Assembly: GCA_007745635.1 (NCBI GenBank)
Contig: CP036272.1
Coordinates: forward strand, 6,997,566-7,061,565
Origin: Stieleria bergensis
GTDB taxonomy: Bacteria; Planctomycetota; Planctomycetia; Pirellulales; Pirellulaceae
Direction of reading: 5' to 3'
DNA: 64,000 nt
The position numbers and the translations under genes are program-made. Within the stretch, counting starts at the first letter, position 1. Each line of letters opens with the position of its first letter. The notes under the pieces were generated by a model, which searched no databases, was not told the origin of the DNA, and was given only the letters and a program-made list of their open reading frames with translations. Below, one piece after another: positions 9,645-19,165 of the stretch.

Positions 9645-12600
9645 ATGTTGTCTTCACTCAAGTTTCCAATCGGCTGGCTGACACTTCTGTTTCTTGCGCT
9701 GCTTTGCAGCCCAACAAATCACCTGCATGCGGCGAAGCCGAATGTGATTCTGATCATGACAGATGATCAGGGATATGGCGACCTTTACTGCCATGGTAAT
9801 CCGACGCTGAAAACGCCGCATCTTGATCAGCTGCATTCAGAATCAGTGCGATTTACGGACTTCCATGTTTCGCCCTTTTGCACACCGACGCGAGCCGCGT
9901 TGATGACCGGTCGGTACCCCGCGCGAACAGGCGCGTACCGAACCTCCTCTGGACTGACCTCATTACATGCGCGTGAAAAAACCCTGGGCGACCTTTTCAC
10001 ACGCAATGGATACTCCACGGGAATGTTTGGCAAATGGCACCTAGGTGACTGTGCTCCATCACGACCAATGGACAAAGGGTTTGAAACCAGCACCTGGCAT
10101 CGCTGCGGTGGCCTGACACAGATTTCTGATTACTGGGGAAACGATTACTTTGATGACACCTATTTAGTTGGCGACCAGTGGAAGAAGTTCGAAGGTTATT
10201 GCACTGATGTGTGGTTTGACGAATCGATGAAGTTCATCAGCGACTCAGTCACCGACGCGGGTGGCAGCAAGCCTTTCTTTGTTTATCTAGCCACCAATGC
10301 CCCTCATGGGCCCTACATTGTTGCTGACAAATGGAAACGTCGTTTTCTTGAAGCGGGCATCAAGGAACCACAGGCGAGCTTCAGGGGAATGGTCGAAAAC
10401 TTTGACTGGAACATGGGTCGCCTGCTCAAGTTCCTGGACGACGAAAAGCTTCGACAAGACACCGTTGTGATCTATTTGACCGACAACGGCACCTCCGCTG
10501 GAGCACGGTTCGGAGAGGGATCGCGAATCTATGGATGGCCGGTCAACCCAGCCGAAAACGCCAACATGCGTGGCGGAAAAAGCTCGGCCTATGATGGTGG
10601 ACATCGTGTGCCGCTGTTTGTTCGTTGGCCGGCCGGCAAGCTTGGACAACCACGCGACATCCAGACGCTGACCGCACACCTGGACATCACTCCAACACTG
10701 ATCGACTTGTGTGGCCTATCACGCCCCGACTCTTGGCCCCCTTTAGACGGTCGATCACTCACCCCATTGATCACCGACCCCAACCCGGCCTGGAAAGAAA
10801 GAACCTTGCACACGCAAATGCATGGCGGCAATGGGTATCGCAAGCCAGGTGACCTGTGGGAGATCGGCGCCGCGATGACAACACGCTGGCGCCTGGTCGA
10901 AGGCAAAGAACTCTACGATATCAAGGCTGATCCAGAGCAGCGCAACAATCTCGCTAAGCAGCATCCAGAGATCGTCAAACAGTTGACTGCTGATCACCAA
11001 ACTTGGTTCGATTCGGTAAAGTCCGGTATGCAGCCCACTCGCATCCTGGTTGGATCTGAGTTCGAAAACCCAACCGACTTAACCAGCCAGGAATGGACCG
11101 TTTCACCTGGAAATCCCCCCTGGGCTCGCAGTCATGTCACGCGACGAATGATTGCCAACGGACCGTGGCGGATAAACGTTGCCAGGGAAGGCCAGTATCG
11201 CATCTCGCTCTCTCGCTGGCCGTCATCGACCGACCAGCCCATTGATTCAACGCAGGCGGCGATCAAGATTGCCGGCCAGAAAAAAACGCTCGTCATCAAC
11301 GATCCCAAACGTGACACCACCGCGGATTTCCTGCTGGATCTGCCTGCTGGCCCAACAGAGTTGTGGACGGAACTCACCACGCCCGATGGCAAAAAGCACG
11401 GAGCCTATTTTGCGTCCGTCGAACGAATCGATTCGGCTGAGCCTAGCCAACCCAGTGTCCTGTGGACGCAGTATGGACTGGCAGATCACACCCTGAAGCT
11501 TGCAGCGCACACCGATGCCGACCCGCTGAATCCAATCGCCGCCATGGCCGAGCTCCAACTGAAAGAGAAGAACGGCTGGCAAACGATTGCCGAAACGCAA
11601 ATCGATCCTCTGACCGCGATGGCGACCTTTCGCGTCGAAAACTGGGACAGCACTCAACCGAAGGCCTATCGGGTCATCTGTGGCAAAAGTCAGTGGACAG
11701 GAATCATTCGTGCCGAACCCACCGATCGAGCCGTTCTTAAGCTGGCGGCGATCGCGTGCGTGAACGACAAGTATGCTCCTTATGCGGAAGCCATCGAGCA
11801 GATCGTCAAGCAAGACCCCGACCTGATCTTTTTCGCAGGCGATCAGATTTATGAGAGCAACGCCGGCGGACAAATCGTCGAAGCGAACACGACGCAAGAG
11901 GTGCCCAAGGCGATGGCGAACTACTTAGCCAAATGGCGGCGGTTTGGAATGATTTTTCGCCAAGTCCTACGTGACCGACCCTCAATCATGATCACCGATG
12001 ACCATGATATTTATGCCAACGACCTTTGGGGTGACGGCGGTCGGCGCATGAACGGCAGCCGCACGACGGGCGGTTATCCCATGCATCCTGATTGGGTGAA
12101 TGCTGCTGAAAAAACTCAGACCTGGAACCTGCCCGATGCACATTCGCCTGGCCCGTGGGGTGATGGGATCAACGCCTACTTCACAGCCTTGGAATATGGT
12201 GGCGTCAGCTTTGCCATCCTGGAAGACCGCAAGTTCAAATCTCCGCCCGCCACGGTGGTCAAGCAAGCGATTCCGGACCCAAGAACGGACAAGCCGAATC
12301 GCACCCCAGAAGTCATCATGGACCCTGCATTTGATGCTTCCAAACTTGACCGACCTGACTTGCAACTGCTGGGTAAAACGCAAGAAGACTTCCTCAGCGC
12401 CTGGGCGCTGGACGTCAAACGAAATCGTCAACTCGCTGCGGTGCTTTCACAGTCACCCTTTGTCAACATCGGTAACTATGACGTCACTTACGGGGACATG
12501 GACTCCAATGGTTGGCCTCAGTCAGCACGAAATCGAGCCCTAAAAGCCATCGTGCCGTCCGGAGCGGTGATGATCAGCGGCGATATCCATTTTGGAACTC

Positions 12601-12929
12601 TCCATCAACACGGGATTAACGACTGGGGCGATGGCCCCTGGAGCTATTCGCTGCCAGCTTTCGCATCCAACCCCAACCGCAAATGGCAACCCAGTGTGCC
12701 CGCACAAGGCCGCGAGTTCCCTGGTGTGACAGGTTCAGGAAATCATCACGATCGGTTTGGCAATAAGTTAACCGTTCGCGGCCTAGCCAATGGATACAAC
12801 GGTTACGGGATCATCTTATTTGACAAAACGAACCGTCAGGTCACCCTGCAATTGCACACCATGAACGCCGATCGCAAACCGAGTAACGAAACGGTCCCCG
12901 GATGGCCGCTGCAAATTGACGTTCGATAA
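9645..12929 (+). CDS. Sulfatase fused to PhoD-like metallophosphatase
   Basis: A single uninterrupted 1094-residue frame starts at ATG 9645; a TTG nine bases earlier is in frame but less likely. A signal peptide covers about 1-29. Residues 32-460 are a formylglycine sulfatase: metal-binding DDQ (40-42), active-site C79-T-P-T-R83, FGKWHLGD and TDNGTSAGARFG. A beta-rich segment (about 465-600) resembles the C-terminal accessory domain of planctomycete sulfatases. From about 690 the protein becomes a PhoD-like calcineurin-fold phosphatase: FFAGDQIYE, TDDHDIYANDLWGDGG (near 783), and SGDIHFGTLHQHG (near 977). It should therefore be a secreted two-headed sulfate/phosphate ester hydrolase. The two families are often neighbours in planctomycetes; the fusion is the odd part. 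Substrate unknown. Confidence 0.9.
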   Translation: MLSSLKFPIGWLTLLFLALLCSPTNHLHAAKPNVILIMTDDQGYGDLYCHGNPTLKTPHLDQLHSESVRFTDFHVSPFCTPTRAALMTGRYPARTGAYRTSSGLTSLHAREKTLGDLFTRNGYSTGMFGKWHLGDCAPSRPMDKGFETSTWHRCGGLTQISDYWGNDYFDDTYLVGDQWKKFEGYCTDVWFDESMKFISDSVTDAGGSKPFFVYLATNAPHGPYIVADKWKRRFLEAGIKEPQASFRGMVENFDWNMGRLLKFLDDEKLRQDTVVIYLTDNGTSAGARFGEGSRIYGWPVNPAENANMRGGKSSAYDGGHRVPLFVRWPAGKLGQPRDIQTLTAHLDITPTLIDLCGLSRPDSWPPLDGRSLTPLITDPNPAWKERTLHTQMHGGNGYRKPGDLWEIGAAMTTRWRLVEGKELYDIKADPEQRNNLAKQHPEIVKQLTADHQTWFDSVKSGMQPTRILVGSEFENPTDLTSQEWTVSPGNPPWARSHVTRRMIANGPWRINVAREGQYRISLSRWPSSTDQPIDSTQAAIKIAGQKKTLVINDPKRDTTADFLLDLPAGPTELWTELTTPDGKKHGAYFASVERIDSAEPSQPSVLWTQYGLADHTLKLAAHTDADPLNPIAAMAELQLKEKNGWQTIAETQIDPLTAMATFRVENWDSTQPKAYRVICGKSQWTGIIRAEPTDRAVLKLAAIACVNDKYAPYAEAIEQIVKQDPDLIFFAGDQIYESNAGGQIVEANTTQEVPKAMANYLAKWRRFGMIFRQVLRDRPSIMITDDHDIYANDLWGDGGRRMNGSRTTGGYPMHPDWVNAAEKTQTWNLPDAHSPGPWGDGINAYFTALEYGGVSFAILEDRKFKSPPATVVKQAIPDPRTDKPNRTPEVIMDPAFDASKLDRPDLQLLGKTQEDFLSAWALDVKRNRQLAAVLSQSPFVNIGNYDVTYGDMDSNGWPQSARNRALKAIVPSGAVMISGDIHFGTLHQHGINDWGDGPWSYSLPAFASNPNRKWQPSVPAQGREFPGVTGSGNHHDRFGNKLTVRGLANGYNGYGIILFDKTNRQVTLQLHTMNADRKPSNETVPGWPLQIDVR

Positions 12930-13172
12930 ACCCGCTTCATGAAAAGTGACCGCTCCCACGCTGCCCAAACGCTCTTGCGATCCGGCTGGCTAAAGTCCGG
13001 TCTGCGCCTGCATCGCAGCCGCCAGAGAGCAAACGAACCCAGGCAGGCGACTCCTGAGAGCCCGGCGGGAATGGCACCGGCAAACGCAACTTCTGCCTGA
13101 AAGCCCTATCCCACAGCTCTCCCACCACAGACTTCTGTTGACGGGAATCGGCGATTTGGGTAACCAAGAGAC

Positions 13173-14402
13173 ATGAGCAAGACCATCTTTTTTTCAGTCG
13201 GTGAACCCAGCGGCGACCAGCATGCCGCGCGCCTGGTTCGTGAATTGCTAGCACAAAATCGCGAGTGGAACCTGCGCGGCTTTGGCGGCAAGCATATGCA
13301 GCAGGCTGGCTGCCAGATCGACCTGGACCTGACAGAACATGCGGTGGTTGGAATTTTGGAAGTTTTGCCGAAGATCAAGCAGTTCTTTGGTTTTGCCGAT
13401 CAAGCCGAGGCCCTGTTCGCTGCGGGCGAGGTCGATGCGGTGGTGCTCGTCGACTTCCCGGGGTTCAATTGGCACATCGCAAAGCGTGCTAAACGCTATG
13501 GGATTCCCGTGTTCTACTACTGCCCGCCGCAATTATGGGCTTGGGCTGCTTGGCGAATTAAAAAGATGAAGCGAACGGTTGATCACGTCCTCTGCGTGCT
13601 ACCGGTCGAGCAAGCGTTCTTTAGCCGGCATGGCATGAGCACCGAATTGGTGGGCCACCCCTTTTTCGATGCCGTGGCGGAATCCACTCTGGACGCTGAT
13701 CGGCTGCAACAACTTTGCCGCGCCAGCGAAAGCGAATCCACCGTGGCGGTGCTCCCTGGATCCAGAACACATGAGGTTCATCGCAACTGGCCGATCATGG
13801 TGCAGGCCATTAAACGGCTATCAGAAAAGCATCCGGACGCCCGCTTCGCCGTGGCTGCTTATCGGGAAAAGCATCTGGAGTTTTGCAGGTCACACCCCGA
13901 AGCGAGCCAACTGCCGATCGATTTCTATCTCGGTTGCACCAGTGAAATCATTGAGCATTCCAAATGCGCGATGATGGTCAGTGGTTCGGTCAGCCTTGAA
14001 TTGATGGCTCGACAAACACCGGCGGTCGTCCTGTACCGGATTGGGCGTTTCCTGAACCTGTTTGCCAAACTGGTTGTACGAGCCAAAAGCATGACGCTGC
14101 CGAACATGATGCCGTTAGAGGAAACGTCACTCGAGCACTCACAAGACACTGAGCTACCTCCGCCGGCAGATCGAGTGTTTCCGGAAATCGTCTCAGTAGG
14201 CAACTCAGCGCCTGCGGTTGAATTTTTGACCGAGACCATCAACCGGATGCTGTCAGACGCAGACTACTTTGCCAAGAAACAGCGCCAACTCACGCAACTT
14301 GGCCAGCGTTATGCGGAGCCGGGAGCGACCAGCAGGGCCGCCCAAGCGATTGACAGCCATCTCCCCCGCAATGACCAGCCCGAAACTCAGCGGGCCGCGT
14401 GA
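13173..14402 (+). CDS. lpxB: Lipid-A-disaccharide synthase
   Basis: The 409-residue protein transfers the lipid-X unit to UDP-2,3-diacylglucosamine to give the lipid A disaccharide on the cytoplasmic face of the inner membrane. Family marks in order: FFSVGEPSGDQHAARL (5-20), GFGGKHMQQAG, VVGILEVLPKI, DFPGFNWHIAKRAK, YYCPPQLWAWAAWRIKKMK, LPVEQAFF, VGHPFFD, LPGSRTHEV and SGSVSLELMARQTPAVVLYR. The ATG at 13173 follows an AAGAG block 2 bases upstream. No other lpx gene is nearby. About 30 extra C-terminal residues extend beyond the usual family length. Its presence supports a Gram-negative outer membrane with lipid A. Confidence 0.95.
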   Translation: MSKTIFFSVGEPSGDQHAARLVRELLAQNREWNLRGFGGKHMQQAGCQIDLDLTEHAVVGILEVLPKIKQFFGFADQAEALFAAGEVDAVVLVDFPGFNWHIAKRAKRYGIPVFYYCPPQLWAWAAWRIKKMKRTVDHVLCVLPVEQAFFSRHGMSTELVGHPFFDAVAESTLDADRLQQLCRASESESTVAVLPGSRTHEVHRNWPIMVQAIKRLSEKHPDARFAVAAYREKHLEFCRSHPEASQLPIDFYLGCTSEIIEHSKCAMMVSGSVSLELMARQTPAVVLYRIGRFLNLFAKLVVRAKSMTLPNMMPLEETSLEHSQDTELPPPADRVFPEIVSVGNSAPAVEFLTETINRMLSDADYFAKKQRQLTQLGQRYAEPGATSRAAQAIDSHLPRNDQPETQRAA

Positions 14403-14768
14403 CGGACCGCTCAGGCGATTCAGCAAGCTCTGACGGCCTAATCGTGCCGCCAACAGCGTCTCCTACCCGGCCCATCCGCTCCACTGGCCTGGGAATCACT
14501 CTGGTCGCATCCTGATGCAGCGTTCCGTTGGCCTGTTCACCCTCTGGTCCGGCGAAAAACTTGTTTTTTGCCCATCCCCCGCCGTTCGGGCAAACCATCG
14601 GCCTGTTGATTACGTAGGTTCAAGGTTGAATTGCGTCTCGGTTGGGGTCCTAGCAGGCTCCTGATCGGCGGCGACGTTCTACACTTGATTCGATTCGCTG
14701 CCAGAGTTGCAGCCAGAAATCAGCCGAATTCCGAAACATCCGTGCACTGAATCCGCTTGGCCCGTTTG
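14403..14768. other. 366-bp intergenic region, no gene seen
   Basis: No gene or RNA could be supported. Short GC-rich stretches can pair locally, but I found no intrinsic terminator with a T-run and no clear promoter pair before the 14769 gene. Confidence 0.5.
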
Positions 14769-15560
14769 ATGACTGAACAAGACAACAACGATCCGTTTAA
14801 TCGTTACTCGCTTGGCGCTGTGATGTCTGGCGAAGGTGGCGATGAAGAACTGACCACCACTTCTCCGATCCGAGTGACGGGCATCATCTGCTTGGTGCTC
14901 TCACTGTTCAGCGTACTTGCGCTGATCGAATGGCGACTGATTGGAATCGGGGCCTTGAGCCTGATCTTCGGTGCGATCGCCCTGCGGAAGACACGCGCCG
15001 GTGAACCTCCCGTCGGAACGCTGGCAGCCAAACTTGGCATTAGCATCGCGCTGTTATTCAGCTTCTGGGGCGGCATGATGCAATACATGAAACAAGAGAC
15101 CATCGGCGGACAGGCGGAGCATTTTGGTCGCGAGTACATCCGGCTTGCCGCTCTAGGCGAAAAGAACTACCTGCGAGAACTTCAAAAAGAGCACCAACAG
15201 CGCTACGGGACCAACATGGACTTGGACGCACGTTATGCAGCCGAAGCAGCAGAAGCGGCGCGGTTGGCGGCGGAACGTGGTGGAGCCAATGACTACGACG
15301 ATTTCAGCGAGACAGTCTCAGCCAACTTGATGAAGTACCCTGAAGACATGCAATGGCATCGCTACGCACCGATTCTGTTGCACACGCACTACGGGCGGCT
15401 GATGGCCGACGTTTACTTTGCCAATGGCACCGGCCCGAACGCTTTGAAGATCAAAATGACCTTAGAGTATTCCTTTAACCGGGAAGACGGCGGTATTGAA
15501 TGGCGCGTTGATGCGATCAGTGAAGACCAAAAGGCTTTGGTTGCCGAATCGATTCTGTAA
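14769..15560 (+). CDS. Membrane protein of unknown function (DUF4190-like start)
   Basis: From ATG 14769 the protein has 263 residues; an upstream TTG at 14757 would add four. An acidic, polar N-terminus (1-32) precedes three closely spaced hydrophobic stretches: TGIICLVLSLFSVLALI (about 37-53), LIGIGALSLIFGAIALR (about 57-73) and LAAKLGISIALLFSFWGGMM (about 84-103). The first two resemble the two-helix DUF4190 module. After residue 110 comes a soluble alanine/glutamate-rich helix (ARYAAEAAEAARLAAERG), then a predicted alpha/beta segment ending at EDQKALVAESIL. It is convergent with dnaE2 across 75 bp. I do not recognise a specific function. Confidence 0.75.
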   Translation: MTEQDNNDPFNRYSLGAVMSGEGGDEELTTTSPIRVTGIICLVLSLFSVLALIEWRLIGIGALSLIFGAIALRKTRAGEPPVGTLAAKLGISIALLFSFWGGMMQYMKQETIGGQAEHFGREYIRLAALGEKNYLRELQKEHQQRYGTNMDLDARYAAEAAEAARLAAERGGANDYDDFSETVSANLMKYPEDMQWHRYAPILLHTHYGRLMADVYFANGTGPNALKIKMTLEYSFNREDGGIEWRVDAISEDQKALVAESIL

Positions 15561-15635
15561 TCGTTCCAGCGATCAATCACGACAGGCCGCCAGCGAAGAC
15601 ACTCAACGGGCCGTTGCTGTGGCCAGCGGCGTTGT

Positions 15636-18600
15636 TTAATGGAAATCCCTCGATCGCTGTCGCCACTGTCCCACTTGATCGGACAGGTCAGTCAGATGGT
15701 CGACGATCACATGGATCACGCCTTGGCGGTTTTCTAGCTTTCCGCCCACTAACCAAGCCTGGCTTGTCTTGGCGATCCGCAAAAAGCGATCCCAGGTATC
15801 TGGAAAGATCACCAGATTCACTGTCCCGGTTTCGTCTTCCAAGGTCACAAAGTAAATCCCTTTGGCAGTCGATGGGCGCTGACGCAACAGCACCAATCCA
15901 GCGACTCGCACGCGGCGACCATCGCGCAACTGCATCAATTCAGCAGCTGCGGTGACATGCTGGTCTTGAAGATCGTCGCGAAGGAATGAAATGGGATGCG
16001 CTTTCAAGCTTAGACCGACCGTCTGATAGTCTGCATGAGTTTCCTCACTGGGCGACATTGCAATCAGCTGATCAGGAATCTCCTCATCGTCTTCGATACT
16101 GGAAAACAGTGGCGAGCTCGCTGGATCATCATCTTGACCCAGCGCCATCCAGATCGCTGCTCGCCGATCACCGACCAGATCAGACAGAACGTCGGCATCA
16201 GCCAATAGCGACAACACGGCCGGGCGAAGCTGGCAGCGCTGCACCAGATCATTCACACTTCGATACGCGCCGCCGCGCTTCCGCTCGGCCACAATCGTCT
16301 CTGCGGATTCAACTGGCAGCCCACGCACCATCTGGAATCCAAGCCGCAGGCCTGGTTGACGACGATTAGGATCGGCCTCCAACGTGCTTTCCAGATCACT
16401 GGAATTAATATTCACCGGCCAAATGTAAACACCATTCTTCTTGGCGTCGGCGACCAGCTGGGCGGGAGCATAAAAACCCAGCGGCTGACTGTTTAACAGT
16501 GCACAGCAGAACGCGGCTGGGTAGTGACACTTGAGATAACAGGAGGCGTACACCAAAAGCGCAAAGCTGGCCGCATGCGACTCTGGAAAACCATATTCAC
16601 CAAAGGCCCGGATTTGGTGAAAGACTTGCTCGGCAAACTTGCCTGTTAAACCATTGGCCTGCATGCCCTTCATCAGCTTTTCGCGAAACTTGTCAATCAC
16701 GCCGGGGCGCCTCCAAGCCGCCATCGCCCGCCGCAACTGGTCAGCCTCACCGGGCGTGAAACCGGCCGCGACCACCGCAAGACGCATGGCCTGTTCCTGG
16801 AACAACGGCACACCGAGCGTCTTTTCTAAAACCTTTCGAATGGCATCACTTGGATACACCACCGCATCGGGATTTTGGCGTGCGGTTAAAAACGGGTGAA
16901 CCATGTCACCTTGAATTGGGCCAGGACGCACAATCGCCACTTCGATGACAAGGTCGTAGAAACAACGAGGCCGCAAGCGGGGCAGCATGCTCATTTGCGC
17001 GCGGCTTTCAATCTGAAAGACTCCGACGGTGTCCGCTCGGCAAATCATGTCATACGTCGGCCGGTCATCTGGCGGAAGATTGGACAGCGATAGCGAAACC
17101 TGATGATGCTTGGCGACTAAATCGAAACAACGATGAAGAGCGGACAACATCCCCAAAGACAGCACATCGACTTTCAAAATCCCCAGTTCATCCAAGTCGT
17201 CTTTGTCCCACTGGATCACCGTGCGACCCTCCATCGCTGCATTCTCCAGCGGGCACAGCGCCGAGAGCTGTCCGGCGGACATCACCATCCCACCGACGTG
17301 TTGAGACAGATGCCGAGGAAATCCCATTAAGGATCGGACGAGGTAAACAAAACGCTGCCCGATGTCTGATTGAATGTCCAGTCCACACTGATCCAGCCGA
17401 TCGGTAAATCCATCCTCATCGGGCTGGCTACGGCTCACATGCCCGACAAGCTTTGAAAAGGAATCGAGCATGTCGTTGGAAAGCCCCAGCGATTTGCCGA
17501 CTTCACGCATGGCGCTCTTGCTGCGATACGTCGTCACGGTTGCCGTCATCCCAGCCCGATCACGACCGTACTTTTGGTACAGATACTGCAACACCTCCTC
17601 GCGACGCTGGTGTTCAAAATCGACATCGATATCCGGTGCTTCATTGCGTTCGCGACTAATGAACCGCTCGAACAACAAATCGTTCTGGGTGGGATCAACA
17701 CTGGTGATTCCCAGGCAGTAACAGACCACGGAGTTGGCTGCACTCCCACGACCTTGGCAAAGGATGTCTTGGCTGCGAGCAAATCGAACGATGTCCCAAA
17801 CGGTCAGAAAGTAGGCTTCATAGCTCAAGTCTTCAATCAAGCGGATTTCGTGCCGCAACAACTCCAGCACACTTTCTGGAACGTGTTCCGGCCAGCGCTG
17901 CTTGGCGCCTTCCCAGGTCAAACGCTTCAAATGCTCGATGGCCGTCATGCCTTTCGGGGCCAGGTCCGACGGATACTCGTACCGCAACTGCGAAAGGCAA
18001 AACTGACAACGCGATGCAATCTCCAGGGTTCGCTCCATGGATCCAGGCGCTGCGGCGTACAGCTGCTGGATTTCAGCCAGAGGCTTGAGGTGGAACTGGC
18101 TATTTGCCAAACGCTGCGAATGCACCTGATCGATGGTGGTCCCATTTCGAATCGCAGTCACACAGTCGTGCATCAGCATCCGCTCAGGATGGTGGTAGTG
18201 GACGTTGCCACTGGCCACCAACGGCACAGCTGACTGCTGCGACCACATCTGCAACTGTTGCAGCACGCGTCGATCATCCGGCCCATAGTGCAGCGAGCCC
18301 AACAAATAGCCTCGATCAGCAAAGCAGTCTCGAAACGGTCCGCCAAGGAACTCAGCTGTCAATTCAATCGACTGATCGCCATCATCGGAAGCCTGGCGTT
18401 GAGCACCATCGTTGGCCCAAGAAGCTGACTGAAAAGCACCGGCCAACAGGCCCTGGGAGAATTCACAGACGTCGGCCCAATGCAGCAGGCATTGGCCTTT
18501 CTGGGCACGCAAACGGCCACGAGAAATCAGCTGACACAATCGACCATAGGCTTCTCGATCCGACGGCCAAACCACCAATGGCGGCGCATCGCTCGGATGG

Positions 18601-18836
18601 ATCTCAGCCCCAACGATGTATTGAAGTGGCTGATCTGCGGCAAGGGCATCATCTTCCTCCGCCAAGTGCTTCGCAGCCCCATAGCCACGAACCACACCGG
18701 CAAGCGTGTCAATATCGGTCAGCGCTAAACCCGTGTAGCCCAACCGCGCGGCTTGCTGCACCAGCTCATCGGGATGAGAAGCGCCGCGCAGGAAGGAAAA
18801 GTTGCTTTTACAGTGCAGTTCGACATAGCCCGCCAT
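15636..18836 (-). CDS. dnaE2: Error-prone DNA polymerase III alpha subunit (DnaE2/ImuC)
   Basis: From ATG 18836 the protein has 1066 residues and begins MAGYVELHCKSNFSFLRGAS, the canonical DnaE2 start. Upstream in-frame codons to 18950 are not conserved-looking and are excluded. It has a PHP domain at 1-270, then the polymerase core with the catalytic acidic block PDIDVDFE (about 401-408), ATVTTYRSKSAMREVGKSLG, and the GEYGFPESHAASFALLVYAS palm/fingers region. An OB-fold follows with TAKGIYFVTLEDETG. It ends in SRDFH, as DnaE2 proteins do. Its role is translesion synthesis and damage-induced mutagenesis, normally with ImuA and ImuB. Neither partner lies within this window, so the gene is an isolated copy here. 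No damage-box operator was identified upstream. Confidence 0.95.
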   Translation of the reverse strand: MAGYVELHCKSNFSFLRGASHPDELVQQAARLGYTGLALTDIDTLAGVVRGYGAAKHLAEEDDALAADQPLQYIVGAEIHPSDAPPLVVWPSDREAYGRLCQLISRGRLRAQKGQCLLHWADVCEFSQGLLAGAFQSASWANDGAQRQASDDGDQSIELTAEFLGGPFRDCFADRGYLLGSLHYGPDDRRVLQQLQMWSQQSAVPLVASGNVHYHHPERMLMHDCVTAIRNGTTIDQVHSQRLANSQFHLKPLAEIQQLYAAAPGSMERTLEIASRCQFCLSQLRYEYPSDLAPKGMTAIEHLKRLTWEGAKQRWPEHVPESVLELLRHEIRLIEDLSYEAYFLTVWDIVRFARSQDILCQGRGSAANSVVCYCLGITSVDPTQNDLLFERFISRERNEAPDIDVDFEHQRREEVLQYLYQKYGRDRAGMTATVTTYRSKSAMREVGKSLGLSNDMLDSFSKLVGHVSRSQPDEDGFTDRLDQCGLDIQSDIGQRFVYLVRSLMGFPRHLSQHVGGMVMSAGQLSALCPLENAAMEGRTVIQWDKDDLDELGILKVDVLSLGMLSALHRCFDLVAKHHQVSLSLSNLPPDDRPTYDMICRADTVGVFQIESRAQMSMLPRLRPRCFYDLVIEVAIVRPGPIQGDMVHPFLTARQNPDAVVYPSDAIRKVLEKTLGVPLFQEQAMRLAVVAAGFTPGEADQLRRAMAAWRRPGVIDKFREKLMKGMQANGLTGKFAEQVFHQIRAFGEYGFPESHAASFALLVYASCYLKCHYPAAFCCALLNSQPLGFYAPAQLVADAKKNGVYIWPVNINSSDLESTLEADPNRRQPGLRLGFQMVRGLPVESAETIVAERKRGGAYRSVNDLVQRCQLRPAVLSLLADADVLSDLVGDRRAAIWMALGQDDDPASSPLFSSIEDDEEIPDQLIAMSPSEETHADYQTVGLSLKAHPISFLRDDLQDQHVTAAAELMQLRDGRRVRVAGLVLLRQRPSTAKGIYFVTLEDETGTVNLVIFPDTWDRFLRIAKTSQAWLVGGKLENRQGVIHVIVDHLTDLSDQVGQWRQRSRDFH

Positions 18837-19165
18837 GAGCCTCTCCAACCTCCGTCCCATTTCACTCGTTAGAAAGCCAGAAATCCCGCCTGGGCGCATT
18901 GCCAACACCATCCCGGTCGGCCGGCTACCACCGGTGTGATCAGTCCGCAAAGGGGGGAGGCGGTTGGATTCGCGCTAGCGCCAGCCACTGCCTGAGAGGT
19001 GTTTTACCCAGAAATGCAGCAAGATGCCGCTTCTGAGGCGAATGCAGCGCCCCAAAGCAACGTTTTTCTGGCATCATAAGCAGGGCCAGGCAATTCGGCT
19101 AGCGATCTGCACTCAACAGCTTTGCATTTGCCTCGACTGACAATCTTTCTTCTGCATTGACACCT
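18837..19165. other. 329-bp divergent intergenic region
   Basis: It separates dnaE2 (minus) from the first zinc-ribbon gene (plus) and must contain both promoters. A GCGCTAGCGC palindrome lies near 18973-18982. I found no recognisable LexA-type operator, but planctomycete damage boxes are not known to me well enough to exclude one. Confidence 0.4.

Noticed and set aside
12937-13254. Open frame of about 105 codons on the minus strand between the fusion gene and lpxB
   Set aside because: It overlaps the lpxB start, has no recognisable domain, and its composition looks like an antisense frame.
18837-18950. N-terminal extension of dnaE2
   Set aside because: The protein begins with the canonical MAGYVELHCKSNFSFL at ATG 18836; the earlier codons are unlike the family.
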